Source: an uncultured bacterium
GTDB taxonomy: Bacteria > Bacteroidota > Bacteroidia > Bacteroidales > Rikenellaceae
Length of the DNA stretch: 64,000 nt
Assembly (NCBI GenBank): GCA_905214725.1
Contig: CAJMNH010000003.1
Coordinates: 1-64,000, forward strand
Direction: 5' to 3'
Shown here: piece by piece, positions 1 through 7,421 of the stretch
Numbering within the stretch: the stretch's first letter is position 1
Layout: each line of letters starts with the position of its first letter
The notes under the pieces: generated by a model
Told to the model about the DNA's origin: nothing
Database searches by the model: none
Seen by the model: the letters and a program-made list of their open reading frames with translations, nothing else
Made by a program: the position numbers and the translations under genes

Positions 1-253
1 TTATTTTGTCATCCTCTCGTTAGAGTGCACCTTTCTCAGGGTGGCGGTTTCTATTTTGTCATCCTGAGGAGGAATCCCCAAGGAATTCCGACGTGAGGAT
101 CGCCGCTATCGGTTTCGTGCGCGTCTCCGCCTCTTATTCCCGATTTTCTAATAGGCCTGCGGTCTGTTTGGAGGGCTGCGTCGCAACCCTTTCGCGCGTC
201 GCTGATTGTCGACGGTCGATTCTTCCGAAACGAAAAACGGTAGCCGAATCCGG
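1..253. other. Left-edge intergenic region with repeat sequence, no gene seen
   Basis: I see no credible gene in this stretch. It holds a 14-nt direct repeat (TATTTTGTCATCCT at 2-15 and again at 52-65), one copy of a REP-like element (56-102) and the terminator hairpin of glsB (233-264). Short open frames here have no recognisable product and are treated as spurious. Confidence 0.6.
56..102 (+). repeat. REP-like dispersed element, copy A
   Basis: The element begins with TTGTCATCCTGAGGAGG and ends with GACGTGAGGATCG. Its ends are partly complementary (ATCCT and AGGAT), so it can fold. A second copy with the same two ends and a shorter middle lies at 5858-5898 between ftsI and murE. It resembles the short intergenic repeats of the type TCATCCTGAG...AGGATC that I know from many bacterial genomes; that link is from memory, not from a search. 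Confidence 0.7.
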
Positions 254-264
254 TTACCGTTTTT
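233..264 (-). terminator. Rho-independent terminator of glsAB
   Basis: A 14-bp stem with one G-U pair (AAAAACGGTAGCCG against CGGTTACCGTTTTT) has a 4-nt loop. On the minus strand it is followed by a T-rich run. It overlaps the last codons and stop of glsB, so it would end the glsA-glsB transcript. Confidence 0.8.
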
Positions 265-1249
265 GTTTGATCTCTTCGAACTGCGTTCGCACCCGCTCGG
301 CAAAGGCAATCCGACGTGCGCGCAGGTTTGCCCGCCAGCCGTCCCAGCGGGTGTACCGCTCGCGTTTTTCGAGGTAAATATCCTTGATGGCCAGCAGAAT
401 GCCCGTCTCCTCCACGCCGCCAAAATCAGGGTTCTCGACCGTGTCGAAGACCCGCATCGTGGGCGAGAGATTCATGTAGGAGTTGATCAGCGGCGGAATG
501 TTCTCGTTGAATTCGCGGATGCGCTGGATCAGGATATGGTAGTTCTCCACATAGTTTTCGCCTGTGAAGATCTGCTCGTAGTAGGGGTCGTCCAGCCCCA
601 CGTCGATCGGGTGACGTCCCGTGACCAGATGGTCGTGATCGGGGAAGTATTTGTGCAGGAAATAGATGAGCGTATTGCGCGCCACGGTCTGGTAGGAGCT
701 GTACATCGTCACCTTTCCGAAGAGGTATTTCGCCTTGGGGTTCAACACGATGAGCGCACCCAATCCGTCCCACAGGTTGTCCAGCGCGTAGATGCTTTTC
801 GTATTGGCGCGCGCCTGATAGGCGGGCTGGATGAACGAACGGCCCAATTCGATGGTATGGGGCAGGAAGCGTCGGCGGAAAAGATCGCTGAAATGGAAGT
901 AATGTTCCGTCGATAGGTGTTTCTGTTGGCTCGACGTGCAGACGATAAAGCGATAGCCGCCGACGATCTCCTGCGCCGCGGGGTCCCAGACAATCAGTTG
1001 GTGGTATCCTCCCTCGGCCGTATCCTCCGCGTCGATGTCTACCTCTTCCCCCGTGCCGCCGCCTGCGGCGCGGAAAGCGATTTCGCGCAGCCGTCCCACC
1101 TCGCGCATGAGAGAGGGCGATTCCGCCGCAGTGAAGATGTATATTTCGTTTCCTGCGCGTTTCGTGTCGCGTACCTTGTGTTCGGGCGTCAGCTCTTCCA
1201 GCAACGTTTTGCGGGGCAGCGGGTCAATGATCGGTTTTATTTCGGGCAT
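254..1249 (-). CDS. glsB: Glycine lipid N-acyltransferase GlsB-like (GNAT/hemolysin family)
   Basis: The 331-residue protein belongs to the Bacteroidetes GNAT-type family often labelled 'putative hemolysin'. In Bacteroides thetaiotaomicron GlsB attaches a 3-hydroxy fatty acyl chain to glycine, the first step of glycine lipid (commendamide-type) synthesis. Here the N-terminal half carries the acyltransferase-like core, with an acidic segment (EEVDIDAEDTAEGGYHQLIV) and IVGGYRFI. The ATG at 1249 overlaps the end of glsA by 13 nt, so the two genes are co-transcribed and probably translationally coupled. The partner being a PlsC-like O-acyltransferase is the main support for the role. Substrate specificity is inferred from family and context only. 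Confidence 0.75.
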   Translation of the reverse strand: MPEIKPIIDPLPRKTLLEELTPEHKVRDTKRAGNEIYIFTAAESPSLMREVGRLREIAFRAAGGGTGEEVDIDAEDTAEGGYHQLIVWDPAAQEIVGGYRFIVCTSSQQKHLSTEHYFHFSDLFRRRFLPHTIELGRSFIQPAYQARANTKSIYALDNLWDGLGALIVLNPKAKYLFGKVTMYSSYQTVARNTLIYFLHKYFPDHDHLVTGRHPIDVGLDDPYYEQIFTGENYVENYHILIQRIREFNENIPPLINSYMNLSPTMRVFDTVENPDFGGVEETGILLAIKDIYLEKRERYTRWDGWRANLRARRIAFAERVRTQFEEIKQKR

Positions 1250-2055
1250 GTCAGTCTTTCTTTGAGCCGGTAAACTTTTTCACGGACGGCGTCGGCCTGC
1301 TGTCGCAGCGTTCCCGTGAGGTTTTCGGGTGCGATCGGCTCGCCTGCGACGATACGAAAACAACTTCCGCCTTGACGGAACATCTCGTCGGGGAGCCAGA
1401 GCATTTCTATATTGAATTTTATGCCGAGCCGTTCGCGCAGGCGGGCGATGCGGTAAAAAAAGTTCGATAACCGTCCGTCGACGTAGAGCGGTACGATCCG
1501 CCGTTGCGAGGCGTGGGCGCGCTTGATGAAATTGAGCCGCCACTGCGTGTCGCTCACCACGCCGCCGCGCCGCCGCGAGCAGAGCCCCGCCGGAAAGGTC
1601 AGGATCGGCAGGTCGCCGTCGAAGGCCTCGTCGTACCGGCGGGCGTATTCGGCCTTTTGCCGGCCGTGTTTGTTGACCGGTAGCCAGATCGGCCGCAGCG
1701 GATCGATATACATCAGCAGGTCGTTGACCACGACGCGCGCGTCGCCGAAACGGTCTATCAGCGCATCGGCGATCATCAGTCCGTCCAATCCGCCGAAGGG
1801 GTGGTTCGCCACGAAGAGATAGCGGCCTGCGGGATCGAGTCCTTCCAATCCTTCGACCTTGTAGTCGATGTGCATTCGGTCGAACGCTACGTGGATGAAC
1901 TCCTGCGGCGGACAACTCCAGCCGGCGTCGATGATGCCGTTCAACTCCTCTTCGTGAACGGTGCGCCGGAGCCAGTTCCGTATGAAACGGGGAATGTATT
2001 TCGCAAATCGCGGCGCTTTCTCGCGCAGTACTTCGTCGATATCAATTCGGGGCAT
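1237..2055 (-). CDS. glsA: Glycine lipid O-acyltransferase GlsA-like (PlsC family)
   Basis: About 272 residues of the 1-acyl-glycerol-3-phosphate acyltransferase superfamily. The motif VANHPFGGLDG is the local form of the family's NHxxxxD catalytic box, and LPILTFPAG corresponds to the later conserved block. GlsA of Bacteroides adds the second acyl chain to N-acyl glycine to give the mature glycine lipid. I chose the ATG at 2055. The longer frame would start with TTG at 2079 and overlap a perfect TAnnTTTG promoter box (2077-2084). The gene is divergent from rsmH and is followed directly by glsB. A role in ordinary phospholipid synthesis cannot be excluded from sequence alone. Confidence 0.75.
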   Translation of the reverse strand: MPRIDIDEVLREKAPRFAKYIPRFIRNWLRRTVHEEELNGIIDAGWSCPPQEFIHVAFDRMHIDYKVEGLEGLDPAGRYLFVANHPFGGLDGLMIADALIDRFGDARVVVNDLLMYIDPLRPIWLPVNKHGRQKAEYARRYDEAFDGDLPILTFPAGLCSRRRGGVVSDTQWRLNFIKRAHASQRRIVPLYVDGRLSNFFYRIARLRERLGIKFNIEMLWLPDEMFRQGGSCFRIVAGEPIAPENLTGTLRQQADAVREKVYRLKERLTCPK

Positions 2056-2076
2056 AGGAATATCCGTATCGTCATG

Positions 2077-2084
2077 CAAATATA
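2077..2084 (-). promoter_or_regulatory. -7 box of glsAB promoter
   Basis: On the minus strand the sequence is TATATTTG, a perfect match to the Bacteroidetes -7 consensus TAnnTTTG. It lies about 22 nt before the chosen glsA ATG and gives a short leader. No clear TTTG -33 box is seen at the expected distance. Confidence 0.65.
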
Positions 2085-2158
2085 ACGATTTTGTTGGGAT
2101 ATTTTTTTTATTATAGGTAACTTTACCCCCAAATTACGCTTTTATACCTATTTCTCGC

Positions 2159-3070
2159 ATGGAGCAGGGCTACCATACGCCGGTGTTGCTCGAGGAGTCC
2201 GTCGGACTGCTCGGCGTCGAACCGGCAGGCACTTACGTCGATCTGACCTTCGGCGGAGGCGGCCATTCGCGGCGCATCCTCTCCCTGCTGGGACCTCAGG
2301 GGCGGCTCTACGGCTTCGATCAGGACTGCGACACGCTGGCCAACTGTCCCGACGACGGGCGGTTTCGCTATGTGGAGAGCAATTTCCGCTTTCTGCGCGC
2401 TGCGCTGCGCCTGCGCTGCGTTATGCAGGTGGACGGCGTATTGGCCGATCTGGGCGTTTCGTCGCATCATTTCGACGCTGTCGAGCGGGGATTTTCGTTT
2501 CGCGGCGCGGCGCCGCTCGATATGCGTATGAATCGTCGCGGCGGCGTAACGGCGGCCGATGTGGTCAACACGTACGATCATGACGCCCTGACCCGCGTAT
2601 TGGGAGACTGGGGCGAACTGGCTACGCCGTGGAAAGTGGCCAACTGTATCGAACGTGCCCGTGCCGCAGCGCCGATCTCGACGACCGACGCGCTGGTGGC
2701 GGCCGTCGCCTCCTGCACGCCGAAGAAGGAGGAGGCGAAATTCCTCACCAAACTTTTTCAGGCGTTGCGCATCGAGGTCAACGGCGAGATGGAAGCGCTC
2801 AAAATGGCGCTCGAACAGAGTTTCAAAATTCTGCGGCCGGGCGGTCGGCTGGTGGTGATCTCCTACCATTCGCTCGAAGACCGGCTGGTCAAGAATTTCC
2901 TGCGCAGCGGCAATTTCGACGGCCGTGTCGAGAAGGATTTTTTCGGCCGTGCCGAAAGTCCTTTCACGCTTCTGACGCGCAAGGCCGTCACCCCGTCGCC
3001 CGAAGAGTTGGAGCGCAATCCCCGCTCCCGTTCGGCGAAACTGCGTGCAGCGATTAAAAACGGCGAATAG
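2159..3070 (+). CDS. rsmH: 16S rRNA (cytosine(1402)-N4)-methyltransferase RsmH
   Basis: RsmH (MraW) methylates N4 of C1402 in the ribosomal P site using S-adenosylmethionine. The 303-residue length is typical. The SAM-binding loop is YVDLTFGGGGHSRRIL (about residues 26-41), followed by GVLADLGVSSHHFD (93-106) and GFSFRGAAPLDMRM (111-124), all characteristic of the family. It is the first gene of the plus-strand division and cell-wall cluster. No mraZ precedes it in this window; the neighbour on the left is the divergent glsA. The gap to the next gene is 3 nt. Confidence 0.97.
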   Translation: MEQGYHTPVLLEESVGLLGVEPAGTYVDLTFGGGGHSRRILSLLGPQGRLYGFDQDCDTLANCPDDGRFRYVESNFRFLRAALRLRCVMQVDGVLADLGVSSHHFDAVERGFSFRGAAPLDMRMNRRGGVTAADVVNTYDHDALTRVLGDWGELATPWKVANCIERARAAAPISTTDALVAAVASCTPKKEEAKFLTKLFQALRIEVNGEMEALKMALEQSFKILRPGGRLVVISYHSLEDRLVKNFLRSGNFDGRVEKDFFGRAESPFTLLTRKAVTPSPEELERNPRSRSAKLRAAIKNGE

Positions 3071-3073
3071 ACC

Positions 3074-3592
3074 ATGAGTTACGAAGATACCGAATTCAAC
3101 CCCACGACCGACGCCGAGCGCGAAGCCGCGGCCCGCGAAGCGGAGCTTGCCCGCAAGATTCGCCGCGAAGTGCTGCGCGTGCAGCGCGGCGAGGCCGACG
3201 ACGATCTGCGCGCCGACCGCGAGGCCGAGGAGGAGATTCGTGCCGGCGAGGAGCGCGCCGCCCGTATCGAGCGGCGCCGCAAGTCGAGTTTCCTGTGGTT
3301 GCTCTTTTCGGGCAACATCCTCGTGCGTGAGGGCTTCTCGGATTATTACCGCTACCTGATCTACATGGCCGTCACCTTCTTCGTGAGTATTTTCATCATG
3401 TTTTCGGCACTGCACCTCGACCTGAAATATACGCGCCTCGAACGCGAGGTGCAGCTGTTGCGGGAACGTTCCGTGCGCCTTCAGGAGCAGAGTTTCCGTT
3501 CGACGACCCACTCGGCCGTCGTCCGCGCGCTTGCGGAGCGCAACATCCCGTTGTACGATCCGGTCGCACCGGGTGAAATCATCGAAGACTGA
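3074..3592 (+). CDS. FtsL-like cell division protein
   Basis: A 172-residue bitopic protein in the ftsL position between rsmH and ftsI. The N-terminal 70 residues are very rich in Arg, Glu and Ala and should be cytoplasmic. A single hydrophobic segment spans about residues 94-113. It is followed by a heptad-like stretch (about 115-140) suited to a coiled coil, then a short periplasmic tail. FtsL forms a complex with FtsB and FtsQ and helps activate FtsW/FtsI. Sequence similarity to classical FtsL is low, as is usual in Bacteroidetes, so the call rests on topology and position. The stop is 2 nt before the ftsI ATG. Confidence 0.8.
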   Translation: MSYEDTEFNPTTDAEREAAAREAELARKIRREVLRVQRGEADDDLRADREAEEEIRAGEERAARIERRRKSSFLWLLFSGNILVREGFSDYYRYLIYMAVTFFVSIFIMFSALHLDLKYTRLEREVQLLRERSVRLQEQSFRSTTHSAVVRALAERNIPLYDPVAPGEIIED

Positions 3593-3594
3593 CC

Positions 3595-5853
3595 ATGCCG
3601 CAGCCCAAGGAGAACTCCCCGATCAAACGCGACATCCTCTTCCGGGTGCATTTGCTCTACGCCGTATTCATTCTGATCGCGGCGCTGGTCTTCGCACGCC
3701 TGATCTGGGTGCAGCTCTTTTCGTCGGAGGTGGCCTATAACGCCGACCGGCTGGCCGGACGCATCTTTACCGACGAGATTATTCCGGCGCGGCGCGGCAA
3801 CATTCTGGCGCGCGACGGCGAGCCGCTGGCCACGTCGCTCTTCCGCTATCAGGTCGAGATGGATTACGGCAGTCCCGGATTCGACTCGTTGAAAACCTTT
3901 CGCGAGCAGAGCGATTCGCTTTCGAAACTGCTGGCGCTCTATTTCAAGGACAAGCCGGCTTCGGCATACGCGCAGGCGATGCAGCGCGAACGCGCCCGCC
4001 GCTACCGCGTCACCTACCGCAAGGATACGCTCGTCCCGCGTTCCGAAGGGCGCGTTCGCCGCTGGTGGGACCGTTTGCGGGGCGAGGAGTTCCGCACCGA
4101 AAAACTCTATGACACGTTGCGCGACCACACCCCCGTGGCGCTCTTTCCGCGCGAAGTCGACTATACCGAGTGGCAGACCCTGCGCCGCTATCCCATTCTC
4201 AACTGGAACATGGGCATGACCTATAAACTGCGCGAACGCGACGAGCGGGTCTATCCGCAGGGGGAACTGGCGCGCCGCACGATCGGGCAGATCGGCGATC
4301 GGGGGAACTACGGCGTAGAGTACGTCCTACGCGACCTGCTCGAAGGCCGTGACGGCAAAGCGCGCCGTCAGCGTATCGCCCGCGGATTCTACGGCCGCGT
4401 GGTCGGAAGCGAGAACTCCGAGCCGGAGGACGGACTGGACGTCGTGACGACGCTCGATCTGGAGATGCAGGATGTCGCCGACCGCGCGTTGCGACGCCAG
4501 CTCGAGCGGGAGAACGCTTTGTGGGGCACGGCGTTGGTGATGGAGGTCGAAACGGGCGATCTGCTGGCGATGGCCAACCTTTCGCGTACCAAGTCGGGTG
4601 CTTACGCCGAAGTCAAGAACCACGCGCTCTCCTCGCGTATGGAACCGGGCTCGACCTTCAAGCTGGCGGCGCTGCTGGCATTGGTCGACGATGCGGGGAT
4701 GTCGCTCGACGAGACTTTCGACACCGGAAACGGCGCCCGCGTGAAGGTGGGACGCACTACCGTGCAGGATTCGCACGGCCTGCCGCCGCTCAATCTGAAA
4801 GACGCCGTGGCGCACTCGTCCAATGTCTTTTTCGCCCGCGCCGTCTACGAATCCTATAAGGATAATCCTCGGCGTTATGTCGATTATCTGCGCCATCTGC
4901 ATCTCGACCGCACGGTGGGGTTGGAGGAGTTCGGCGCCGTGGCTCCGATTTTTCCTGCGCCGGGTATGAAGATCTGGTATCCCGACGTTACGATCGTCAA
5001 CATGGGTTACGGTTACGCCATCGAACTCACGCCGCTGCATACGCTCACGCTCTACAATGCCGTAGCCAACGACGGCTGCATGGTCGCCCCGCGGCTGATT
5101 CGCGAGATCCGGCGCGGCGACGAAGTGGTCGAACGCCCCCAACGGCGGGTGTTGGTCGATAAGATTTGCTCCTCGTCGACGCTGCGCAAGGTGCGCGAGT
5201 GTTTGGAGGAGGTCGGAACGACCGGTACGGCCAAGCAGTTCTTCCGCGATACGACGCTCTTCAAGATCGCCGGCAAGACCGGTACCGCGCAGTTCGCGCA
5301 GGACGGCATCAAATACTCCGACGGCTACTACCTCGGTACGATGGTGCTCTATTTTCCCGCCGACAAACCCAAATATACGGTGCTCACGGCGATGTTTACC
5401 CGTCGCGGGTTGGGAACGACCTACTATGGCGCGGGTTTGTCGGGCCCCGTCGAGCAGCAGATCGTCAACTACATCTACAACCAGCAACGCGAGTGGTACG
5501 GTCGTGTCGAGAATGCTGCCGACGAGCGTTATGCCCGTTCGGTCAAGGGCGGCGACATCGCACAGATCCGCGCTTCGGCAGGCAAACTGATGCCCCGCGT
5601 GGTGAGCGACAGCCGTTCGGGCTGGGGACTAACCCGCGTCGATTCGTTGAACCGCGTGGTGGTGACGTCGCTCGCCGACGATCCGCATACGATGCCCGAC
5701 GTGCGCGGCATGGGGTTGAAGGAGGCGCTTTTTCTGTTGGAGAGCCGCGGCCTGCGGGTCGCTTTCACGGGGAAAGGCTCCGTGTATGAGCAGACGCTTC
5801 CGCCCGGAACCTCCATCCAGCGCGGACAGGCGGTGACGCTGAAATTGAGATAA
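3595..5853 (+). CDS. ftsI: Penicillin-binding protein FtsI/PBP3 with PASTA domain
   Basis: This 752-residue class B PBP is the septal peptidoglycan transpeptidase. An N-terminal membrane anchor lies at about residues 19-40. The dimerisation domain follows, then the transpeptidase domain with the active-site SxxK (S353-K356 in EPGSTFK), SxN (S408-S409-N410) and KTGT (561-564). The last ~55 residues form one PASTA domain (MPDVRGMGLKEALFLLESRG onward), a domain often linked to binding of wall precursors or muropeptides. The length is greater than E. coli FtsI (588) because of an insert in the N-terminal domain and the PASTA tail. It works with FtsW, encoded downstream. Confidence 0.96.
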   Translation: MPQPKENSPIKRDILFRVHLLYAVFILIAALVFARLIWVQLFSSEVAYNADRLAGRIFTDEIIPARRGNILARDGEPLATSLFRYQVEMDYGSPGFDSLKTFREQSDSLSKLLALYFKDKPASAYAQAMQRERARRYRVTYRKDTLVPRSEGRVRRWWDRLRGEEFRTEKLYDTLRDHTPVALFPREVDYTEWQTLRRYPILNWNMGMTYKLRERDERVYPQGELARRTIGQIGDRGNYGVEYVLRDLLEGRDGKARRQRIARGFYGRVVGSENSEPEDGLDVVTTLDLEMQDVADRALRRQLERENALWGTALVMEVETGDLLAMANLSRTKSGAYAEVKNHALSSRMEPGSTFKLAALLALVDDAGMSLDETFDTGNGARVKVGRTTVQDSHGLPPLNLKDAVAHSSNVFFARAVYESYKDNPRRYVDYLRHLHLDRTVGLEEFGAVAPIFPAPGMKIWYPDVTIVNMGYGYAIELTPLHTLTLYNAVANDGCMVAPRLIREIRRGDEVVERPQRRVLVDKICSSSTLRKVRECLEEVGTTGTAKQFFRDTTLFKIAGKTGTAQFAQDGIKYSDGYYLGTMVLYFPADKPKYTVLTAMFTRRGLGTTYYGAGLSGPVEQQIVNYIYNQQREWYGRVENAADERYARSVKGGDIAQIRASAGKLMPRVVSDSRSGWGLTRVDSLNRVVVTSLADDPHTMPDVRGMGLKEALFLLESRGLRVAFTGKGSVYEQTLPPGTSIQRGQAVTLKLR

Positions 5854-5857
5854 GAGG

Positions 5858-5898
5858 TTGTCATCCTGAGGAGGGCGGAATGCCTGACGTGAGGATCG
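5858..5898 (+). repeat. REP-like dispersed element, copy B, inside the dcw operon
   Basis: The sequence begins TTGTCATCCTGAGGAGG and ends GACGTGAGGATCG, matching copy A at 56-102 with a shorter centre. It fills most of the gap between the ftsI stop and the murE start. It has no run of T after it, so it is not an obvious terminator. Confidence 0.7.
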
Positions 5899-5927
5899 GG
5901 GATCTATTGTAAATGAAATACAGAGAT

Positions 5928-7382
5928 ATGAAACGCATTGATAATCTGATCGAATCGACGCCGGTCGTCGCCGTCTGCAATGCGGCGGGGCAGGCCGTCC
6001 GCTCGCTGACCCGCGATTCGCGGGAAGTTGCTGCGGGCAGTTGTTTCTTCGCCGTCGAGGGGACGGCGGCCGACGGAAATCTTTTTATTCCGCAGGCCGT
6101 CGCCGCAGGCGCCGTCGCCGTCGTCTGCCAGCGCCTCCCCGAGACGTTGTCCGAAGAGGTCTGCTACGTCGTCGTGGCCGACACGCATGCGGCGCTGGCC
6201 GATATGGCGGATGCATTTTACGATCATCCCAGCCGCGAATTGCGTCTGGTGGGCGTCACCGGCACCAACGGCAAAACCACGATCGCCACGCTGCTTTTCG
6301 ACCTGTTCCGGCGGTTGGGCTATGAGGCGGGGTTGATCTCGACGGTCGTCTACCGCGTAGGCGAACGGCGCATCGAGTCGACCCATACCACCCCCGATAC
6401 CATTCGCTTGAATGCGTTGATGCGTGAAATGGTCGATGCCGGATGCGCCTATTGTTTCATGGAGGTGTCGTCGCACGCCATCGTGCAGGATCGCATCCGC
6501 GGCCTGCGCTTCGAAGGGGGCGTCTTCACCAACATCACCCACGACCACCTCGACTATCACAAGACCTTCGCCGCCTACATTCAGGCCAAGAAGCATTTCT
6601 TCGACAACCTTCCCGCCGGAGCCTTCGCTCTGACGAACGCCGACGACCGCAACGGCCGCGTCATGGTGCAGAATACCCGGGCGAAAGTGTCCGCTTATTC
6701 GCTCCAATCGGCGGCCGACTTCACGGGCCGCGTACTGGAACAGCACCTCGACGGCATGTTGTTGCGTTTCGGAAACGATGAGGTGTGGGTGAAGTTCCTC
6801 GGCCGGTTCAACGCTTCGAACCTGCTGGCGGTCTACGGCGCGGCCTTGTTGCTGGGCGCCGATCGCACCGAGGTGCTGACGGCCCTGAGCGAGCTCGCGC
6901 CCGTGAGCGGACGGCTCGAATTCGTGCGCGCCGCCGACGGACGCACGGCGGTCGTCGACTACGCCCATACGCCCGATGCGCTGGAGAACGCGCTGCGGAC
7001 GCTCGGCGAACTGCGCGTCGCCGGCGGGCAGTTGATCGTGGTCTGCGGCTGCGGCGGCGACCGCGACCGCACCAAACGTCCCGAAATGGCGCAGATCGCC
7101 GTGAAGTACGGAACGACGGCGATTTTCACCTCCGACAATCCGCGCCACGAAGACCCCGAGGCGATTCTCGACGAGATGGTCGCCGGCTTGTCGCCGGAGA
7201 CCCGTTACCTGCGTATTGCCGACCGTGCCGAGGCGATCCGTGCGGCGGCGATGCTGGCCCGTCCGGGCGACATCGTGCTGCTGGCCGGCAAAGGGCATGA
7301 GACCTACCAGATCGTGGGCGACGAGCGACGCCATTTCGACGACCGCGAAGAGATCGAACGACATTTTTCCATTCACCGATAA
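5928..7382 (+). CDS. murE: UDP-MurNAc-L-Ala-D-Glu:meso-diaminopimelate ligase MurE
   Basis: MurE adds the third stem residue to the cytoplasmic peptidoglycan precursor, using ATP. The ATP loop GVTGTNGKTTIATL sits near residue 110, and EVSSHA and NITHDHLDYH follow. The motif DNPRHEDP marks ligases that use meso-diaminopimelate rather than lysine, which predicts the wall chemistry of this organism. I chose the ATG at 5928 (484 residues, beginning MKRIDNLIE). An in-frame ATG at 5913 would add five residues. The upstream gap to ftsI carries a REP-like repeat, and mraY follows after about 40 nt. Confidence 0.96.
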   Translation: MKRIDNLIESTPVVAVCNAAGQAVRSLTRDSREVAAGSCFFAVEGTAADGNLFIPQAVAAGAVAVVCQRLPETLSEEVCYVVVADTHAALADMADAFYDHPSRELRLVGVTGTNGKTTIATLLFDLFRRLGYEAGLISTVVYRVGERRIESTHTTPDTIRLNALMREMVDAGCAYCFMEVSSHAIVQDRIRGLRFEGGVFTNITHDHLDYHKTFAAYIQAKKHFFDNLPAGAFALTNADDRNGRVMVQNTRAKVSAYSLQSAADFTGRVLEQHLDGMLLRFGNDEVWVKFLGRFNASNLLAVYGAALLLGADRTEVLTALSELAPVSGRLEFVRAADGRTAVVDYAHTPDALENALRTLGELRVAGGQLIVVCGCGGDRDRTKRPEMAQIAVKYGTTAIFTSDNPRHEDPEAILDEMVAGLSPETRYLRIADRAEAIRAAAMLARPGDIVLLAGKGHETYQIVGDERRHFDDREEIERHFSIHR

Positions 7383-7421
7383 CTTTTTTATCGCCGGCGT
7401 TTGCCGACAATTTACCGACGT

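Noticed and set aside
2056..2079. TTG start at 2079 for glsA
   Set aside because: It would place the start codon inside a perfect -7 promoter box; the ATG at 2055 is the better start.
2123..3511. 462-residue minus-strand open frame antisense to rsmH and the FtsL-like gene
   Set aside because: It mirrors real genes with clear families on the other strand. High GC and codon bias create long antisense frames, and no known domain appears in the translation.
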